Shown piece by piece: positions 39,115-48,319 of a DNA stretch of 64,000 bases (the stretch's first letter is position 1; every line of letters starts with the position of its first letter). The position numbers and the translations under genes were made by a program. Source of the DNA: an uncultured Caulobacterales bacterium (GTDB taxonomy: Bacteria > Pseudomonadota > Alphaproteobacteria > Caulobacterales > Caulobacteraceae); NCBI GenBank assembly GCA_903862425.1, contig CAIOYC010000032.1:62001-126000 (forward strand), given 5' to 3'. The notes beneath the pieces are model-generated. The model was not told where the DNA came from. It did not search any database and was given only the letters and a program-made list of their open reading frames with translations.

Positions 39115-41061
39115 ATGACGCGCCTGAAGACCATGCTGTTGCTTGCCGCCGGGGCCTCGGCCCTCGCCCTGTCCGCCCATGCCGAGACCACCGCCGTGAA
39201 TGAGGTAGTCGTGGTCGCCAATCGTGCGCCCGAACCGATCGAGCGGGTGGGCGAAAGCGTCACCGTGCTGGACGCCGCCGCCATCAAGGCGAGCCAACTG
39301 ACCTCCGTGTCCGATCTTCTGGCCACGACGCCGGGCGCAACGGTGGCGCGCAGCGGTTCGCCGGGCGCGCAAACCTCGCTGTTCATCCGCGGCGCCGAGA
39401 GCGCTCAGACCTTGGTGATCATCGACGGGGTACGGATGAACGATCCATCCTCGCCCGCCGGGGGCTACGATTTCGGTGCGCTTCTGACCGGAGACATCGA
39501 CCGGATCGAGATCCTGCGCGGGCCGCAGTCGGCGATCTGGGGCGCTGACGCCATCGGCGGGGTGGTTTCCATCAACACGCGGCAGGCGAAAAGCCCGTTC
39601 GAGGGCGACGGCTCCGTCGAGGGCGGCTCCTATGGTACGGTATATGGCCGCCTCGGCGTCGGCGGCGTGTCAGGCCCGCTGAGCTGGCGTCTCGCCGGCG
39701 GCTACTACAAGACCGACGGCGTTTCCGCCTTCGACAAGGCCTTCGGCGGCAAGGAGGACGACGGGTTCGAGCAGAAAACCCTGTCGGGCCGCGCGACCTA
39801 CGCCTTCACGCCCGACATTTCCCTCGACCTGCGCGCCCTCTGGTTTGACGGAAAGGGCGGCATCGACGGGTTCCCGGCCCCGCTCTACGCCTTTGCCGAT
39901 ACGCCGGAGACGCAGACCACCCGTCAGTTCATCGACTATACGGGCCTTAACGTTTCGCTGTTTGGCGGGCGGCTGAAGAACCGGCTGGGCTTCACCTGGG
40001 CGGCCACCGACAGGATCAACGACGATCCGACCCTCAAGCCGAACACCGAGTTCTACGCCAACGGCCATACCCTCACAGCGGAATACCAGGGCACGTGGGC
40101 GATCACCGACGGAACCCAGGCTGTTTTCGGCGTCGAGCACCAGCGCTCAACCATCCGCACCGCCTCGCCGGCCTCCTATGACCCCACCCCGACGCCGCTG
40201 ACCGCCGCCGCGGACCTCGACAGCGTCTATGCCCAGATTCAGTCCGAAGTGGCGCCGGGCCTGACCCTGACGGGCGGCGGCCGGTTCGACCACCACTCGG
40301 CCTTTGGCGATCACGGCACGGGCCAGGCCGCGGCGGCCTATGTGCTGCCCACCGGCTGGACCAAGGGCAATGCGACGGTGCTGCGGGCCAGCTTCGGCCA
40401 GGGCTTCAAGGTTCCGACCCTTTATCAACTCTATTCGCCCTACGGGAACCCGGCGCTGAAGCCCGAGCAGTCGAACGGCTGGGACGCCGGGGTGGAGCAG
40501 GGGCTGCTCGATGGCAAGGCCAGCGTGTCGGCGACCTATTTCGGGCGTCGCACGCGCGACCAGATCGACTTCTTCGGCTGTTATCCCACCATAACGCCGC
40601 TCTGCGCCAGCAGGCCCTACGGGTATTACGACAACATCGCCCGCACCCGCGCCGATGGGGTCGAGCTCGCTGGACGGATCACGCCATTGCCGGGCCTGAC
40701 CTTCGACGGGAACTATACCTATACCCGCACGAAGAATGAGAGCCCCGGCTCCTCCAGCTATGGCAAGGAACTGGCCCGCCGGCCGGAAAACGCGGCCAAT
40801 GTGTCGGCCAGTTATCTTTGGAACGGTGGCGCGACCACCAGCGTGGCGGTCCGCTATGCAGGGTCGAGCTATGACAACGCCGCCAACACGACGCCGCTGA
40901 AAAGCTACACCCTGGTGGACCTCAAGGCATCCTACCCGCTGCCGCTCGGCTTCGAACTCTATGGGCGGATCGAGAACCTGTTCGATCAGCGCTACGAGAC
41001 GGTCTATCAGTACGGCACGCTCGGGCGCGGCGCCTATGTGGGCATGCGCGCGCGGTTCTAG
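39115..41061 (+). CDS. btuB: TonB-dependent vitamin B12 receptor (BtuB-like)
   Basis: Outer-membrane TonB-dependent receptor of 648 residues. It has a signal peptide (LKTMLLLAAGASALALSAHA), a TonB box-like stretch NEVVVVANR, the plug domain with RGAESAQTLVIIDGVRMNDPS and EILRGPQSAIWGADAIGGVVSI, and a 22-strand barrel ending in the aromatic VGMRARF typical of outer-membrane insertion. The BtuB assignment comes from the cobalamin riboswitch in the leader; without it the ligand would be open. Energy comes from TonB/ExbBD elsewhere. Confidence 0.92.
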   Translation: MTRLKTMLLLAAGASALALSAHAETTAVNEVVVVANRAPEPIERVGESVTVLDAAAIKASQLTSVSDLLATTPGATVARSGSPGAQTSLFIRGAESAQTLVIIDGVRMNDPSSPAGGYDFGALLTGDIDRIEILRGPQSAIWGADAIGGVVSINTRQAKSPFEGDGSVEGGSYGTVYGRLGVGGVSGPLSWRLAGGYYKTDGVSAFDKAFGGKEDDGFEQKTLSGRATYAFTPDISLDLRALWFDGKGGIDGFPAPLYAFADTPETQTTRQFIDYTGLNVSLFGGRLKNRLGFTWAATDRINDDPTLKPNTEFYANGHTLTAEYQGTWAITDGTQAVFGVEHQRSTIRTASPASYDPTPTPLTAAADLDSVYAQIQSEVAPGLTLTGGGRFDHHSAFGDHGTGQAAAAYVLPTGWTKGNATVLRASFGQGFKVPTLYQLYSPYGNPALKPEQSNGWDAGVEQGLLDGKASVSATYFGRRTRDQIDFFGCYPTITPLCASRPYGYYDNIARTRADGVELAGRITPLPGLTFDGNYTYTRTKNESPGSSSYGKELARRPENAANVSASYLWNGGATTSVAVRYAGSSYDNAANTTPLKSYTLVDLKASYPLPLGFELYGRIENLFDQRYETVYQYGTLGRGAYVGMRARF

Positions 41062-41082
41062 GGGATGAAGCTGGGCGCTGGG

Positions 41083-41370
41083 TCACCCCGGCGCCCAGAT
41101 CACCTGCAATTGTTCGGCCCTGCCGAGCCGCTCCAGTCGCTTGGTCACGGTCCATTGCAGGTCCGCCAGCCGCGCCGCGTCCGGCGCTTCGACCAGGATC
41201 GCGAGCGACCCCGGTCCGGCCGAGACGAAGCACGGACCGGCCGGAAGGTCGATCCGCGCCGCGTCGTTCTCGAAGGCCACGACCACCTTGTCCCGCCAGC
41301 GATGGGCAAGGCCCGCCAGATAGCGGTGGGCCTTGCCGGTCGCGATGCAGGTATGGGCGACGGCCGTCAT
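41083..41370 (-). CDS. DUF2218 family protein
   Basis: Small protein of 95 residues fitting DUF2218 (ATGKAHRYLAGLAHRWRDKV at the start, LAILVEAPDAARLADLQWTVTKRLERLGRAEQLQVIW at the end). DUF2218 proteins often lie next to, or are fused with, siderophore-interacting ferric reductases. Here the neighbour is a PadR regulator, transcribed ahead of it with a 4-bp gap, so both are one operon. No reductase is present. Its function is unknown; a role in metal or siderophore handling is inferred. A strong hairpin (41071-41098) covers its 3' end. Confidence 0.82.
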   Translation of the reverse strand: MTAVAHTCIATGKAHRYLAGLAHRWRDKVVVAFENDAARIDLPAGPCFVSAGPGSLAILVEAPDAARLADLQWTVTKRLERLGRAEQLQVIWAPG

Positions 41371-41374
41371 CGGG

Positions 41375-41953
41375 TCAGCCCTTCTTCTCGACCGCCAGCG
41401 CGGCGGCATCGAGGGCGGCGGCGATGCTCTGCACCTCCGCTTCGGAGAGATTGCCCTCGCTCATGCGGTAGCGGAGCGCGGTGAACAGGTTCTCCATCGC
41501 CCGGCCGATCTGCGGCGAGGCGCCGGCGGAGCGGGAACGGGCCTCCTTCATGCGACTGAAGATCGCCTCCACCTGGGCTGTGTTGGCGTCGAGTTCGGCC
41601 TGGCCTTCGGGCGTGATGGCATAGGCCTTCTTGCCGCCGGCTTCCGGAGAGACGGTGGCGAAACCCGCGTCCTCGAGATAGGTGAGAGTAGGGTAGATAA
41701 CGCCCGGCGAGGGGCTGTAGGCGCCGCCGAGTTGTTCCTCGATGGCCTTGATCAGCTCGTAACCGTGGCTGGGTTTCTCGGCGATGAGCTTCAGGATGAT
41801 AAGCCTGAGGTCGCCCTGGTCGAACATGCGACCGGCGCGTCGGCCGTGATGGCCATGGCCCTCCCAGCCGCCGCGACCGCCGCCGAAACCGCGATGCGGC
41901 CCGTGATGCGCGTGGCCTTCGCCGCGCTCGTGGTGATGATGTCTTCCGAACAT
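41375..41953 (-). CDS. PadR family regulator with His-rich N-terminus (YqjI/NfeR-like)
   Basis: Winged-helix regulator of 192 residues. The N-terminal ~45 residues are rich in His and Gly (FGRHHHHERGEGHAHHGPHRG), a probable metal-binding tail, followed by the PadR domain with LRLIILKLIAEKPSHGYELIKAI and SPGVIYPTLTYLEDAGF. The C-terminal helices dimerise. E. coli YqjI has the same layout and is a nickel-responsive repressor of a ferric reductase; this analogy is inference. AAGGA lies 7 nt before ATG 41953. Three AGATATATC operators lie just upstream. Confidence 0.9.
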   Translation of the reverse strand: MFGRHHHHERGEGHAHHGPHRGFGGGRGGWEGHGHHGRRAGRMFDQGDLRLIILKLIAEKPSHGYELIKAIEEQLGGAYSPSPGVIYPTLTYLEDAGFATVSPEAGGKKAYAITPEGQAELDANTAQVEAIFSRMKEARSRSAGASPQIGRAMENLFTALRYRMSEGNLSEAEVQSIAAALDAAALAVEKKG

Positions 41954-41966
41954 GTCTGATCCTTTC

Positions 41967-42037
41967 AAGATATATCTTCGGTTGACGTGAAGATATATCG
42001 AGATGGATCGATGTCAAGAATAATTTAGATATATCTT
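41967..42037. promoter_or_regulatory. Operator array: three AGATATATC(T) sites
   Basis: The perfect palindrome AAGATATATCTT (41967-41978), AAGATATATC (41990-41999) and the palindrome AGATATATCT (42027-42036) lie between the PadR start and the thiolase 3' end, with centre-to-centre spacing of about 22 and 37 bp. AT-rich sites of this kind stand out in a 68% GC region and suit a PadR dimer controlling its own operon. Confidence 0.6.
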
Positions 42038-42071
42038 AGAATGGTCTCGATCTCTCTTGGGGGAGAGGCAA

Positions 42072-43280
42072 TCAGGCCCGTTCGAAGATCGCTGCGATGC
42101 CCTGGCCGCCGCCGATGCACATGGTCTCCAGCCCGTAGCGGCCACCGCGGCGGTGCAGTTCGCGCAGCAGGTTGGCGAGTATGCGTCCGCCGGTGGCGCC
42201 GATGGGGTGGCCAAGGGAGATGCCTGAGCCGTTGACGTTCAGCACGTCGTGGCGGCTGTCGTCGTCGGACCAGCCCCAGCCCTTCAGCACGGCCAGCACC
42301 TGGGGCGCGAAGGCCTCGTTCAGCTCGACGAGGTCGATGTCGTCCCAGCTCATGCCCGAGCGGGCGAACAGACGCTCCAGCGCCGGAACCGGGCCGATGC
42401 CCATGCGCGCCGGGTCGCAGCCCGCCGCCGCCCAGCCGACGAACCAGCCCATGGGCTCGAGGCGAAGTTCGGCCAGCTTGTCTTCCGACACCACCAGGCA
42501 GGCGGCGGCGGCGTCGTTCTGCTGGCTGGCGTTGCCGGCGGTAACCACGCCGCCCTTCTCAATGGCGCGCAGCTGGCCGAGGCTCTCGGCGCTGGCGTCG
42601 GCGCGCACGCCTTCGTCCTGTCTGAACACGACGGGATCGCCCTTGCGCTGGGGCACGGCGACGGGGACGAGTTCGTCGTCGAACTTGCCGTCCTTCCAGG
42701 CGGCGGCGGCGCGCTGGTGGCTGCGGGCGGCATAGGCGTCGCAGGCCTCGCGGCTGATCTGATAGTCGCGAGCCAGATTCTCGGCGGTTTCGATCATGCC
42801 GGAAATGACGCCGAAGCGGCTGATCGGCTGGCTCATCACCCGGCCGCGCGACAGGCGGTCGTGCATGGTCACCGAGCCGGCGCGGGCGCCGCTGCGCATG
42901 TCGGTGGAATAGTATTCGACGTTGGACATGCTCTCCACGCCGCCGGCCACCACCACATCGGCGGCCCCCGTCTGGACCATCATGGCCGCGTCGATCACCG
43001 ACTGCAGGCCCGAACCGCAGCGGCGGTCGAGCTGATAGCCAGGTACGCTGAGCGGCAGGTCCGCCGCCAGCGCGGACCAGCGCGCGATGCAGGGCGCTTC
43101 GCCGGAGGCGTAGCCCTGGGCGAAGATCACATCGTCGATCCGCTCGGGGTCGATCTTGGTGCGCTCCACCAGCGCCTTCAGGATCACCGCGCCGAGGTCG
43201 CCGGCGGTCATGCTGGACAGGCCGCCCTGGAACTTGCCGACGGCGGTACGGACGGGGGAGACGATGGCGGCTCGACGCAC
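42072..43280 (-). CDS. Acetyl-CoA C-acyltransferase (thiolase)
   Basis: Thiolase of 402 residues of beta-oxidation or biosynthetic type. The acyl-enzyme cysteine is C88 in LDRRCGSGLQS, NEAFAPQ and GHPIGATGGRI carry the catalytic His region, and CIGGGQGIAAIF supplies the second cysteine. The GTG at 43280 follows GAGGA and is preferred because homology begins there; an in-frame ATG further upstream lacks it. The FadA versus PhaA choice is open. The gene stands alone, divergent from the GT-C-like gene. Confidence 0.92.
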   Translation of the reverse strand: MRRAAIVSPVRTAVGKFQGGLSSMTAGDLGAVILKALVERTKIDPERIDDVIFAQGYASGEAPCIARWSALAADLPLSVPGYQLDRRCGSGLQSVIDAAMMVQTGAADVVVAGGVESMSNVEYYSTDMRSGARAGSVTMHDRLSRGRVMSQPISRFGVISGMIETAENLARDYQISREACDAYAARSHQRAAAAWKDGKFDDELVPVAVPQRKGDPVVFRQDEGVRADASAESLGQLRAIEKGGVVTAGNASQQNDAAAACLVVSEDKLAELRLEPMGWFVGWAAAGCDPARMGIGPVPALERLFARSGMSWDDIDLVELNEAFAPQVLAVLKGWGWSDDDSRHDVLNVNGSGISLGHPIGATGGRILANLLRELHRRGGRYGLETMCIGGGQGIAAIFERA

Positions 43281-43405
43281 GGCGATCCTCGCATGGACTG
43301 TTGTTTTGATGTGCAGATGGTCGGCCTTTGCATAGGACGCCAGATAAGTCTTGGCGAGGCTTGCTGGTCGATTGATGCAACCCGCCCCGCGCGCCAAGAT
43401 GGGGC

Positions 43406-44809
43406 ATGTTGATCGGGGAGCTTAAGGGGCGGTTGGCGTCCGCCGAGTGGCGTGCGCGCGCCTTGACCGTGGCGGTGCTGGCGGCGGCGTGGCTGTTCGT
43501 AGCGACCCTGAACTGGCCGGGCCATCTGTCCTACGACTCGGTGCTCCAGCTGCTCGATGCGCGCACCGGCCTCTACCACACCTGGCACCCGCCGTTCATG
43601 GCTTGGCTCCTCGGCCTGGGCGACGGACTGGTCCGGGGAACCGGCCTCTATGTGATGGGGCAAGGATTGCTGTTGTTCGGCGCGTTGGCGGCCATCGTGA
43701 TCGCCAGTCCCAAGGTCGGACGGTTCTCGCCGCTGCTCCCCCTGGTCCTGCTGCTCTCGCCGCTCGTGGTGCTGTGGCAGGCCATCGTCTGGAAGGACGT
43801 GCTGTTCGCCGACCTGACCGTCGCAGGTTTCGCGGCGCTCTATTTCGGCCAGAGCCTGCGGCTCGGGCGGTGGTGGTCGCTCGCCGTGGCGGCCAAGGGT
43901 CTCGTGCTGCTGGCGGCGGCAAGTCTGGTGCGCCAGAACGGGGCGACCGTCCTGCTGACGGGCGCGGCGGCGCTCGGCTATGGCGTCTGGCGATCGGCCG
44001 ATGGAGCGAGCGGGCAAAGCCGCCGGCTACGAGCCGCATTGGCCGGGCTGGCCGCGCTGGCCTTCGGTCTGCTGGCGGCCCTGGCGATGAACCTGGCGGT
44101 GCTGACCCGCGCGGTCGACCGGGGCGGCCCCATCGCCCAGATCCACATGCTGCAGACCTTCGACGTGGTCGGCGCCGTCGCCCATGACCCGTCGCTGGAG
44201 CTGGATCATCTCGACCCGTCCACCGAGGCGCTGATCCGCACGACGGCTGCGCACGTCTACACCCCGGCGCGCAACGACGGCCTGCTGGGCAACGACTTCA
44301 ACCGGGCGACGGTGGAGGCGGCGGACGACATCCAGGACCAGTGGCTCGACATCCTGCTGCACCATCCACTCCCCTATGTGGAGCACCGGCTGGCGGTGCT
44401 CGGCTGGCACCTGACCTCGCCGCTGAAGGTCTGTCCCCGCGATGCTACCGGGATCGACGGGCCGCTGCCACAACTGAAGATGCTCGGTATGCACCTGCAG
44501 CAGACGCCGCGCGACCTTCGCCTCGAGCAATATGCCAGCCTGTTCCACCACACACCGATCTACTCGCACTGGTTCTATGCGGCGCTGGCGCTGGTGCTCA
44601 TCGTGGTGATGTTCCGCTCACGGGAGCGTGCCGACGCGGTATTCGGCTTCATGCTGATCGGCGCGCTGGGGTTCGTCGCCAGTTTCGTGCTGATCGGCGT
44701 GGCGTGCGACTACCGGTATCTCTACGCGCTCGACCTGTGCACCCTGGTCGCGGCGTTCCGATGGGCGCTGGGTCTTGGGGTGAGGCCTGTGGTCAGCGCG
44801 GACGGCTAG
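43406..44809 (+). CDS. Polytopic membrane protein, possible GT-C glycosyltransferase
   Basis: Inner-membrane protein of 467 residues with about 10 transmembrane helices in the N-terminal half and two to four near the C-terminus, separated by a polar periplasmic-looking segment (residues ~240-390). A conserved block near the start, GHLSYDSVLQLLDARTGLYHTWHPPFMAWLLG, has a D and an H on the loop after the first helix, as GT-C (PMT/ArnT-like) enzymes carry a catalytic Asp there. The donor would be a polyprenyl-phosphate sugar. This is inference; function is otherwise unknown. It converges with the polysaccharide synthase gene, overlapping it by 17 bp. Confidence 0.6.
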   Translation: MLIGELKGRLASAEWRARALTVAVLAAAWLFVATLNWPGHLSYDSVLQLLDARTGLYHTWHPPFMAWLLGLGDGLVRGTGLYVMGQGLLLFGALAAIVIASPKVGRFSPLLPLVLLLSPLVVLWQAIVWKDVLFADLTVAGFAALYFGQSLRLGRWWSLAVAAKGLVLLAAASLVRQNGATVLLTGAAALGYGVWRSADGASGQSRRLRAALAGLAALAFGLLAALAMNLAVLTRAVDRGGPIAQIHMLQTFDVVGAVAHDPSLELDHLDPSTEALIRTTAAHVYTPARNDGLLGNDFNRATVEAADDIQDQWLDILLHHPLPYVEHRLAVLGWHLTSPLKVCPRDATGIDGPLPQLKMLGMHLQQTPRDLRLEQYASLFHHTPIYSHWFYAALALVLIVVMFRSRERADAVFGFMLIGALGFVASFVLIGVACDYRYLYALDLCTLVAAFRWALGLGVRPVVSADG

Positions 44810-47800
44810 GGGCTTCGCGGACCTGGACCGAGCCGGTGCGCTTCAGCTTGCCCCAGGCCTGGCCGGTGCCCCCCAGCGCCCGGATGATCGAGCGCCAGAC
44901 CACGATGTACATGATCTGCCGATAGACCAACCGCTGGGTCGGCAGGATCAGCAGCTCGCGTTTGTCGTCGCCGTCGAAGGCGTAGGCCACCCAACCCGCC
45001 GCCATCTCCAGCACTAGAAAGGCGACATAGATGCCGACGATCAGCCACAGCATGGGGTCGGGCGACATGGGCGTATCCGGATGTTCGCGCGATTGCTGCC
45101 ACGCCACGAAGCGCGCCACGGCCGCCACGACCAGTTGCAGATCCACGAAGGGCGCCAGGATCTGAGCCACGAACTGGAACACCCAAAGGGTCGGTAGCGA
45201 CAGCCAGCCGAACCAGCCGTAATGGAACAGGGCTGCGCGGTGCTTCCACAGGCACTGCAGCGTACCGAAGCTCCAGCGGAAGCGCTGGCGCATCAGGGCG
45301 CCCAGAGAGGCTGGCGCCTCGGTATAGGCCAGGGCGTTGCCCTCGTTGACGATGATCCAGCCGGCGCGGCGCAGACGCCAGGTCAGGTCCATGTCCTCGG
45401 CCAGGGTGTCGGAACTGTAGCCGCCGACCTCGACCAGGGCGCTGGCGCGGTAGGCGCCGATGGCGCCGGGAACCACGGTGATGCCGTTGAGGCGCGACAT
45501 GGCCCGCCGGTCGATATTCTGGGAGGTGACGTACTCCACCGACTGCCAGCGGGTGACGAGATTGGAGCGGTTGCCGACCTTCACATTGCCCGCCACCGCG
45601 CCGACGGTCTCGTCGGTGAAGCGGCGCGCGAGGAGGGCGAGGGCGTCGGGCTCAAGCTGGGTGTCGGCATCGACACCCACGACGATGGAGGCGTCGGACA
45701 TGGATAGGGCCAGGTTCAACGCCGAGGCCTTGCCGCCGTTTGCCTTGCGGGCGAACCGAACGCGCGGATCGTCGCCGAACCGCCGCTGCACCAACTGACC
45801 CGTCGCGTCCGACGAGCCGTCGTCCACCACGATGACGTGCTGATCGACGTCGCGGCAGGCCAGGATGCTGCGGATGGTCCGCTCGATCACCTTTTCTTCG
45901 TTATAGGCGGCTACCAGCACGTCGACGCGTGGATTGTCGAGCATGGGCGGGCGCGCGGGCGCGCGGCGGGCCGCCAGGGCCAGCATCAGCGATATCCGTA
46001 ACAAACCGAGCGCCACCGCCCCAGCGAAGCCCCAGAAGAGGATGATCGCGGCGATGCGGCGGATGGTGAAGCCAAGTGCGCCCATCTGCACCAGCGCCCG
46101 ATCGGCGGCGGGGATGGCGGGCATGGTCTCTGCGCGACTGCGCCCTTCAAGCTCGCCCACCGTAGTGAACCTGTAGCCCTGGGCCTGCAGGGTGGTGATC
46201 AGATTGTCGATGGCGCCGGCGGTGGCGGAACGGTCCGCGCCGCCATCGTGCAGCAGGATGGCCTGGCCCTTGTGCAGGTTCGCCATGACCGCCGCGTCGA
46301 TGTCGGCGCTGGTCAGCCGGTGGATCGAGCCGTCCGGCTCGTGGCGAAAGATGTCCCAGTCGTTGGGATCGATCGATTCGCCAGCGGTGATGTAGCCCTG
46401 CTCGGCGGCCACGGCGATCGGCATGATCTCGCCATAGCTACGCGGCTCGGAGTCGGCGTTATAGGGCGGACGGAACAGCACCACCGACCGGCCAAGAATG
46501 GCCTCGAAGGCGCGTTGGGTCGCCGACAGCTCCAGCCGCACCCGATCCTCGCCCACGTGCGCCATGTTGGGGTGGGTGAAGGAGTGGCTGCCGATCTCGT
46601 GGCCCTCGGCATAGACGCGCTTGACGATATCCGGATAGTCCACCGCCTCCTCACCGATCATGAAGAAGGTGGCTTTGATTCCCCGCCGTTTCAGGATGTC
46701 GAGGATGGCGGGGGTCCAGGTGGGGTCGGGTCCGTCGTCGAAGGTGAGTGCCACGGTCTTTTCCGGCGCACCGCTACGCTCCACCAGCCAACCGGACGGG
46801 AAGACGGTGTAGCTTTCGTCGGTGATCAGGCCGGTGACGGGATCGCGCTCATAGACGCGGTTGCCTGCCTGGGGCCGGCGCACCACGCGCAGCAGTTCGC
46901 CGTCGCCGATGAAGTCGACCTGCTGGGGCACCACCACCCGGTGCAGGTCCGGCTGTGGGTCCGCCTTGCGGCCGAAGGCGGTCCAGACCGACGGATCTTC
47001 CATGCCGAGCGCCCAGAGCGCGGCGCCCCTGATCTTGAAGGCGCGGCCGAGGGTCAGCGCGTTCTCTGCAGTTACGGCGTCCAAGAACCAGACTTCGTGC
47101 AGCTGTCCCTTGTCGTCATTGTACTGAAAGGTCGGCTCCATGGCCGCGTCGTCGAAGTCGAGCGCGTCCTCGGGCTTGTCCTTGCCGCGATAGCGCACGA
47201 GCAGGGCCACGGCCTGCTGGTTGGTGACGGTTTCGGTGTACTGGTCCGGGATGTTCCAGTCGTAGCCATAGGAGCCGACGCCAAGGATTACCTTCTGCAC
47301 GCCGATCACCGGCGCGAATTTGCGAAGCGCTTCCTGGGTGTAGTTGGCGGAGGCGACGGCACCGGGTTTGCTGAAGCTGCCATGCTCGTCATAGGCCATC
47401 ACCACAGCGTAATCCGCTGGGGCCGCCAGCATCTGCGCGTCGTGCGGGTCCATGTCGGTCTCGATGGTGACCGAGATCTCCTTGCCCAAGGCGTGCATCT
47501 GGCCCGCCAGCAGCCGCAACCAGGCGGAGAGGCGCGGGGTCATGGCGGGTTGCAGGCGTTCGAAGTCTACCTGCACACCGGCATAGCCGTTCTGCTGCAC
47601 GAAGGCGGCGAGCTGGCTCACCAGCGCCTTCGACGCGACCGGATCGTCCAGCATCTGCGCCAGGCGCTTGGTGTCGAATACGCCGGCCTGGGCGTTGGAT
47701 ATCACCGGTACGATGCGCACGCCGTTGGTGTTGGCGATCCGAACGAGATCCTTGGTGGTCAGACTGCGATCGGGCCGCCAGAAGTCGGTGACCAGGCCCT

Positions 47801-48212
47801 TGCCGTCCGGTGTCAGCGAGATCCAGGCCGGATAGATGTGGGTCAGGTCCGCCGCGTGGGCCTTGAAGCTTTCGATGCCGGTGTCGCGCCAGGGGGCGAA
47901 ATAGGCCCCGCGGATGGAGTCGGCGCCTGAGACCGGCTTCAGTGCCGCATGGCGTCGATCCGCCTCGATGCGGGCGAACAGCTGCTTGCGCGCGGCCGCG
48001 AGCTGGGTGCTCGACACCTTGTGCGCCGGCCGCGCCGGCTGGGGCAGGCTGGTATGATCGAAGAAGCTCAGGCGCGGCGCCGAAGCCACGCTGAAGCTGA
48101 AGGCAGCCAGGATGGCGATAGCCAAGACGGCCACCACAGCCGCGCCGATCCGCAGGTTGCGCGCGCGCGCCCCGGTGGGGTCGAGAAAGATATGGCGTGG
48201 CGGTTCGGACAT
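44793..48212 (-). CDS. Trifunctional GH18-like / polysaccharide deacetylase / GT2 synthase
   Basis: Single chain of 1139 residues. A transmembrane helix at 21-43 leads to a GH18-like domain (~100-420) with the catalytic-site pattern GVQVDFE (D216, E218). A NodB carbohydrate-esterase domain (~480-690) has TFDDGPD at 490-496, HSFTH at 543-547, RPPYN at 581-585 and LHDGG near 654. After a transmembrane segment (~715-748) comes a cytosolic family-2 glycosyltransferase: VVDDGSSD ~796-802, DADTQ ~848-852, EDMDLTWR and QRFRW, ending in more helices. It resembles PgaB (deacetylase plus hydrolase) joined to PgaC (synthase) of PNAG systems. The polymer is not known. It lies divergent from nothing; kdpE is upstream on the same strand, 108 bp away. 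Confidence 0.88.
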   Translation of the reverse strand: MSEPPRHIFLDPTGARARNLRIGAAVVAVLAIAILAAFSFSVASAPRLSFFDHTSLPQPARPAHKVSSTQLAAARKQLFARIEADRRHAALKPVSGADSIRGAYFAPWRDTGIESFKAHAADLTHIYPAWISLTPDGKGLVTDFWRPDRSLTTKDLVRIANTNGVRIVPVISNAQAGVFDTKRLAQMLDDPVASKALVSQLAAFVQQNGYAGVQVDFERLQPAMTPRLSAWLRLLAGQMHALGKEISVTIETDMDPHDAQMLAAPADYAVVMAYDEHGSFSKPGAVASANYTQEALRKFAPVIGVQKVILGVGSYGYDWNIPDQYTETVTNQQAVALLVRYRGKDKPEDALDFDDAAMEPTFQYNDDKGQLHEVWFLDAVTAENALTLGRAFKIRGAALWALGMEDPSVWTAFGRKADPQPDLHRVVVPQQVDFIGDGELLRVVRRPQAGNRVYERDPVTGLITDESYTVFPSGWLVERSGAPEKTVALTFDDGPDPTWTPAILDILKRRGIKATFFMIGEEAVDYPDIVKRVYAEGHEIGSHSFTHPNMAHVGEDRVRLELSATQRAFEAILGRSVVLFRPPYNADSEPRSYGEIMPIAVAAEQGYITAGESIDPNDWDIFRHEPDGSIHRLTSADIDAAVMANLHKGQAILLHDGGADRSATAGAIDNLITTLQAQGYRFTTVGELEGRSRAETMPAIPAADRALVQMGALGFTIRRIAAIILFWGFAGAVALGLLRISLMLALAARRAPARPPMLDNPRVDVLVAAYNEEKVIERTIRSILACRDVDQHVIVVDDGSSDATGQLVQRRFGDDPRVRFARKANGGKASALNLALSMSDASIVVGVDADTQLEPDALALLARRFTDETVGAVAGNVKVGNRSNLVTRWQSVEYVTSQNIDRRAMSRLNGITVVPGAIGAYRASALVEVGGYSSDTLAEDMDLTWRLRRAGWIIVNEGNALAYTEAPASLGALMRQRFRWSFGTLQCLWKHRAALFHYGWFGWLSLPTLWVFQFVAQILAPFVDLQLVVAAVARFVAWQQSREHPDTPMSPDPMLWLIVGIYVAFLVLEMAAGWVAYAFDGDDKRELLILPTQRLVYRQIMYIVVWRSIIRALGGTGQAWGKLKRTGSVQVREAPSRPR

Positions 48213-48319
48213 GTTCCGGGCGGCGAGGGAGGATGCGGAGATTAGGTATCCCCTGTCGCCCCCGAAGACTAGAAGTCCTGGACCTTACATCGCGTTCAGC
48301 CCCATACGGCCCAGAACCG

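Noticed and set aside
41071-41098. Terminator between btuB and DUF2218
   Set aside because: The 8-bp stem is strong but overlaps the DUF2218 stop and has no T-run on either strand.
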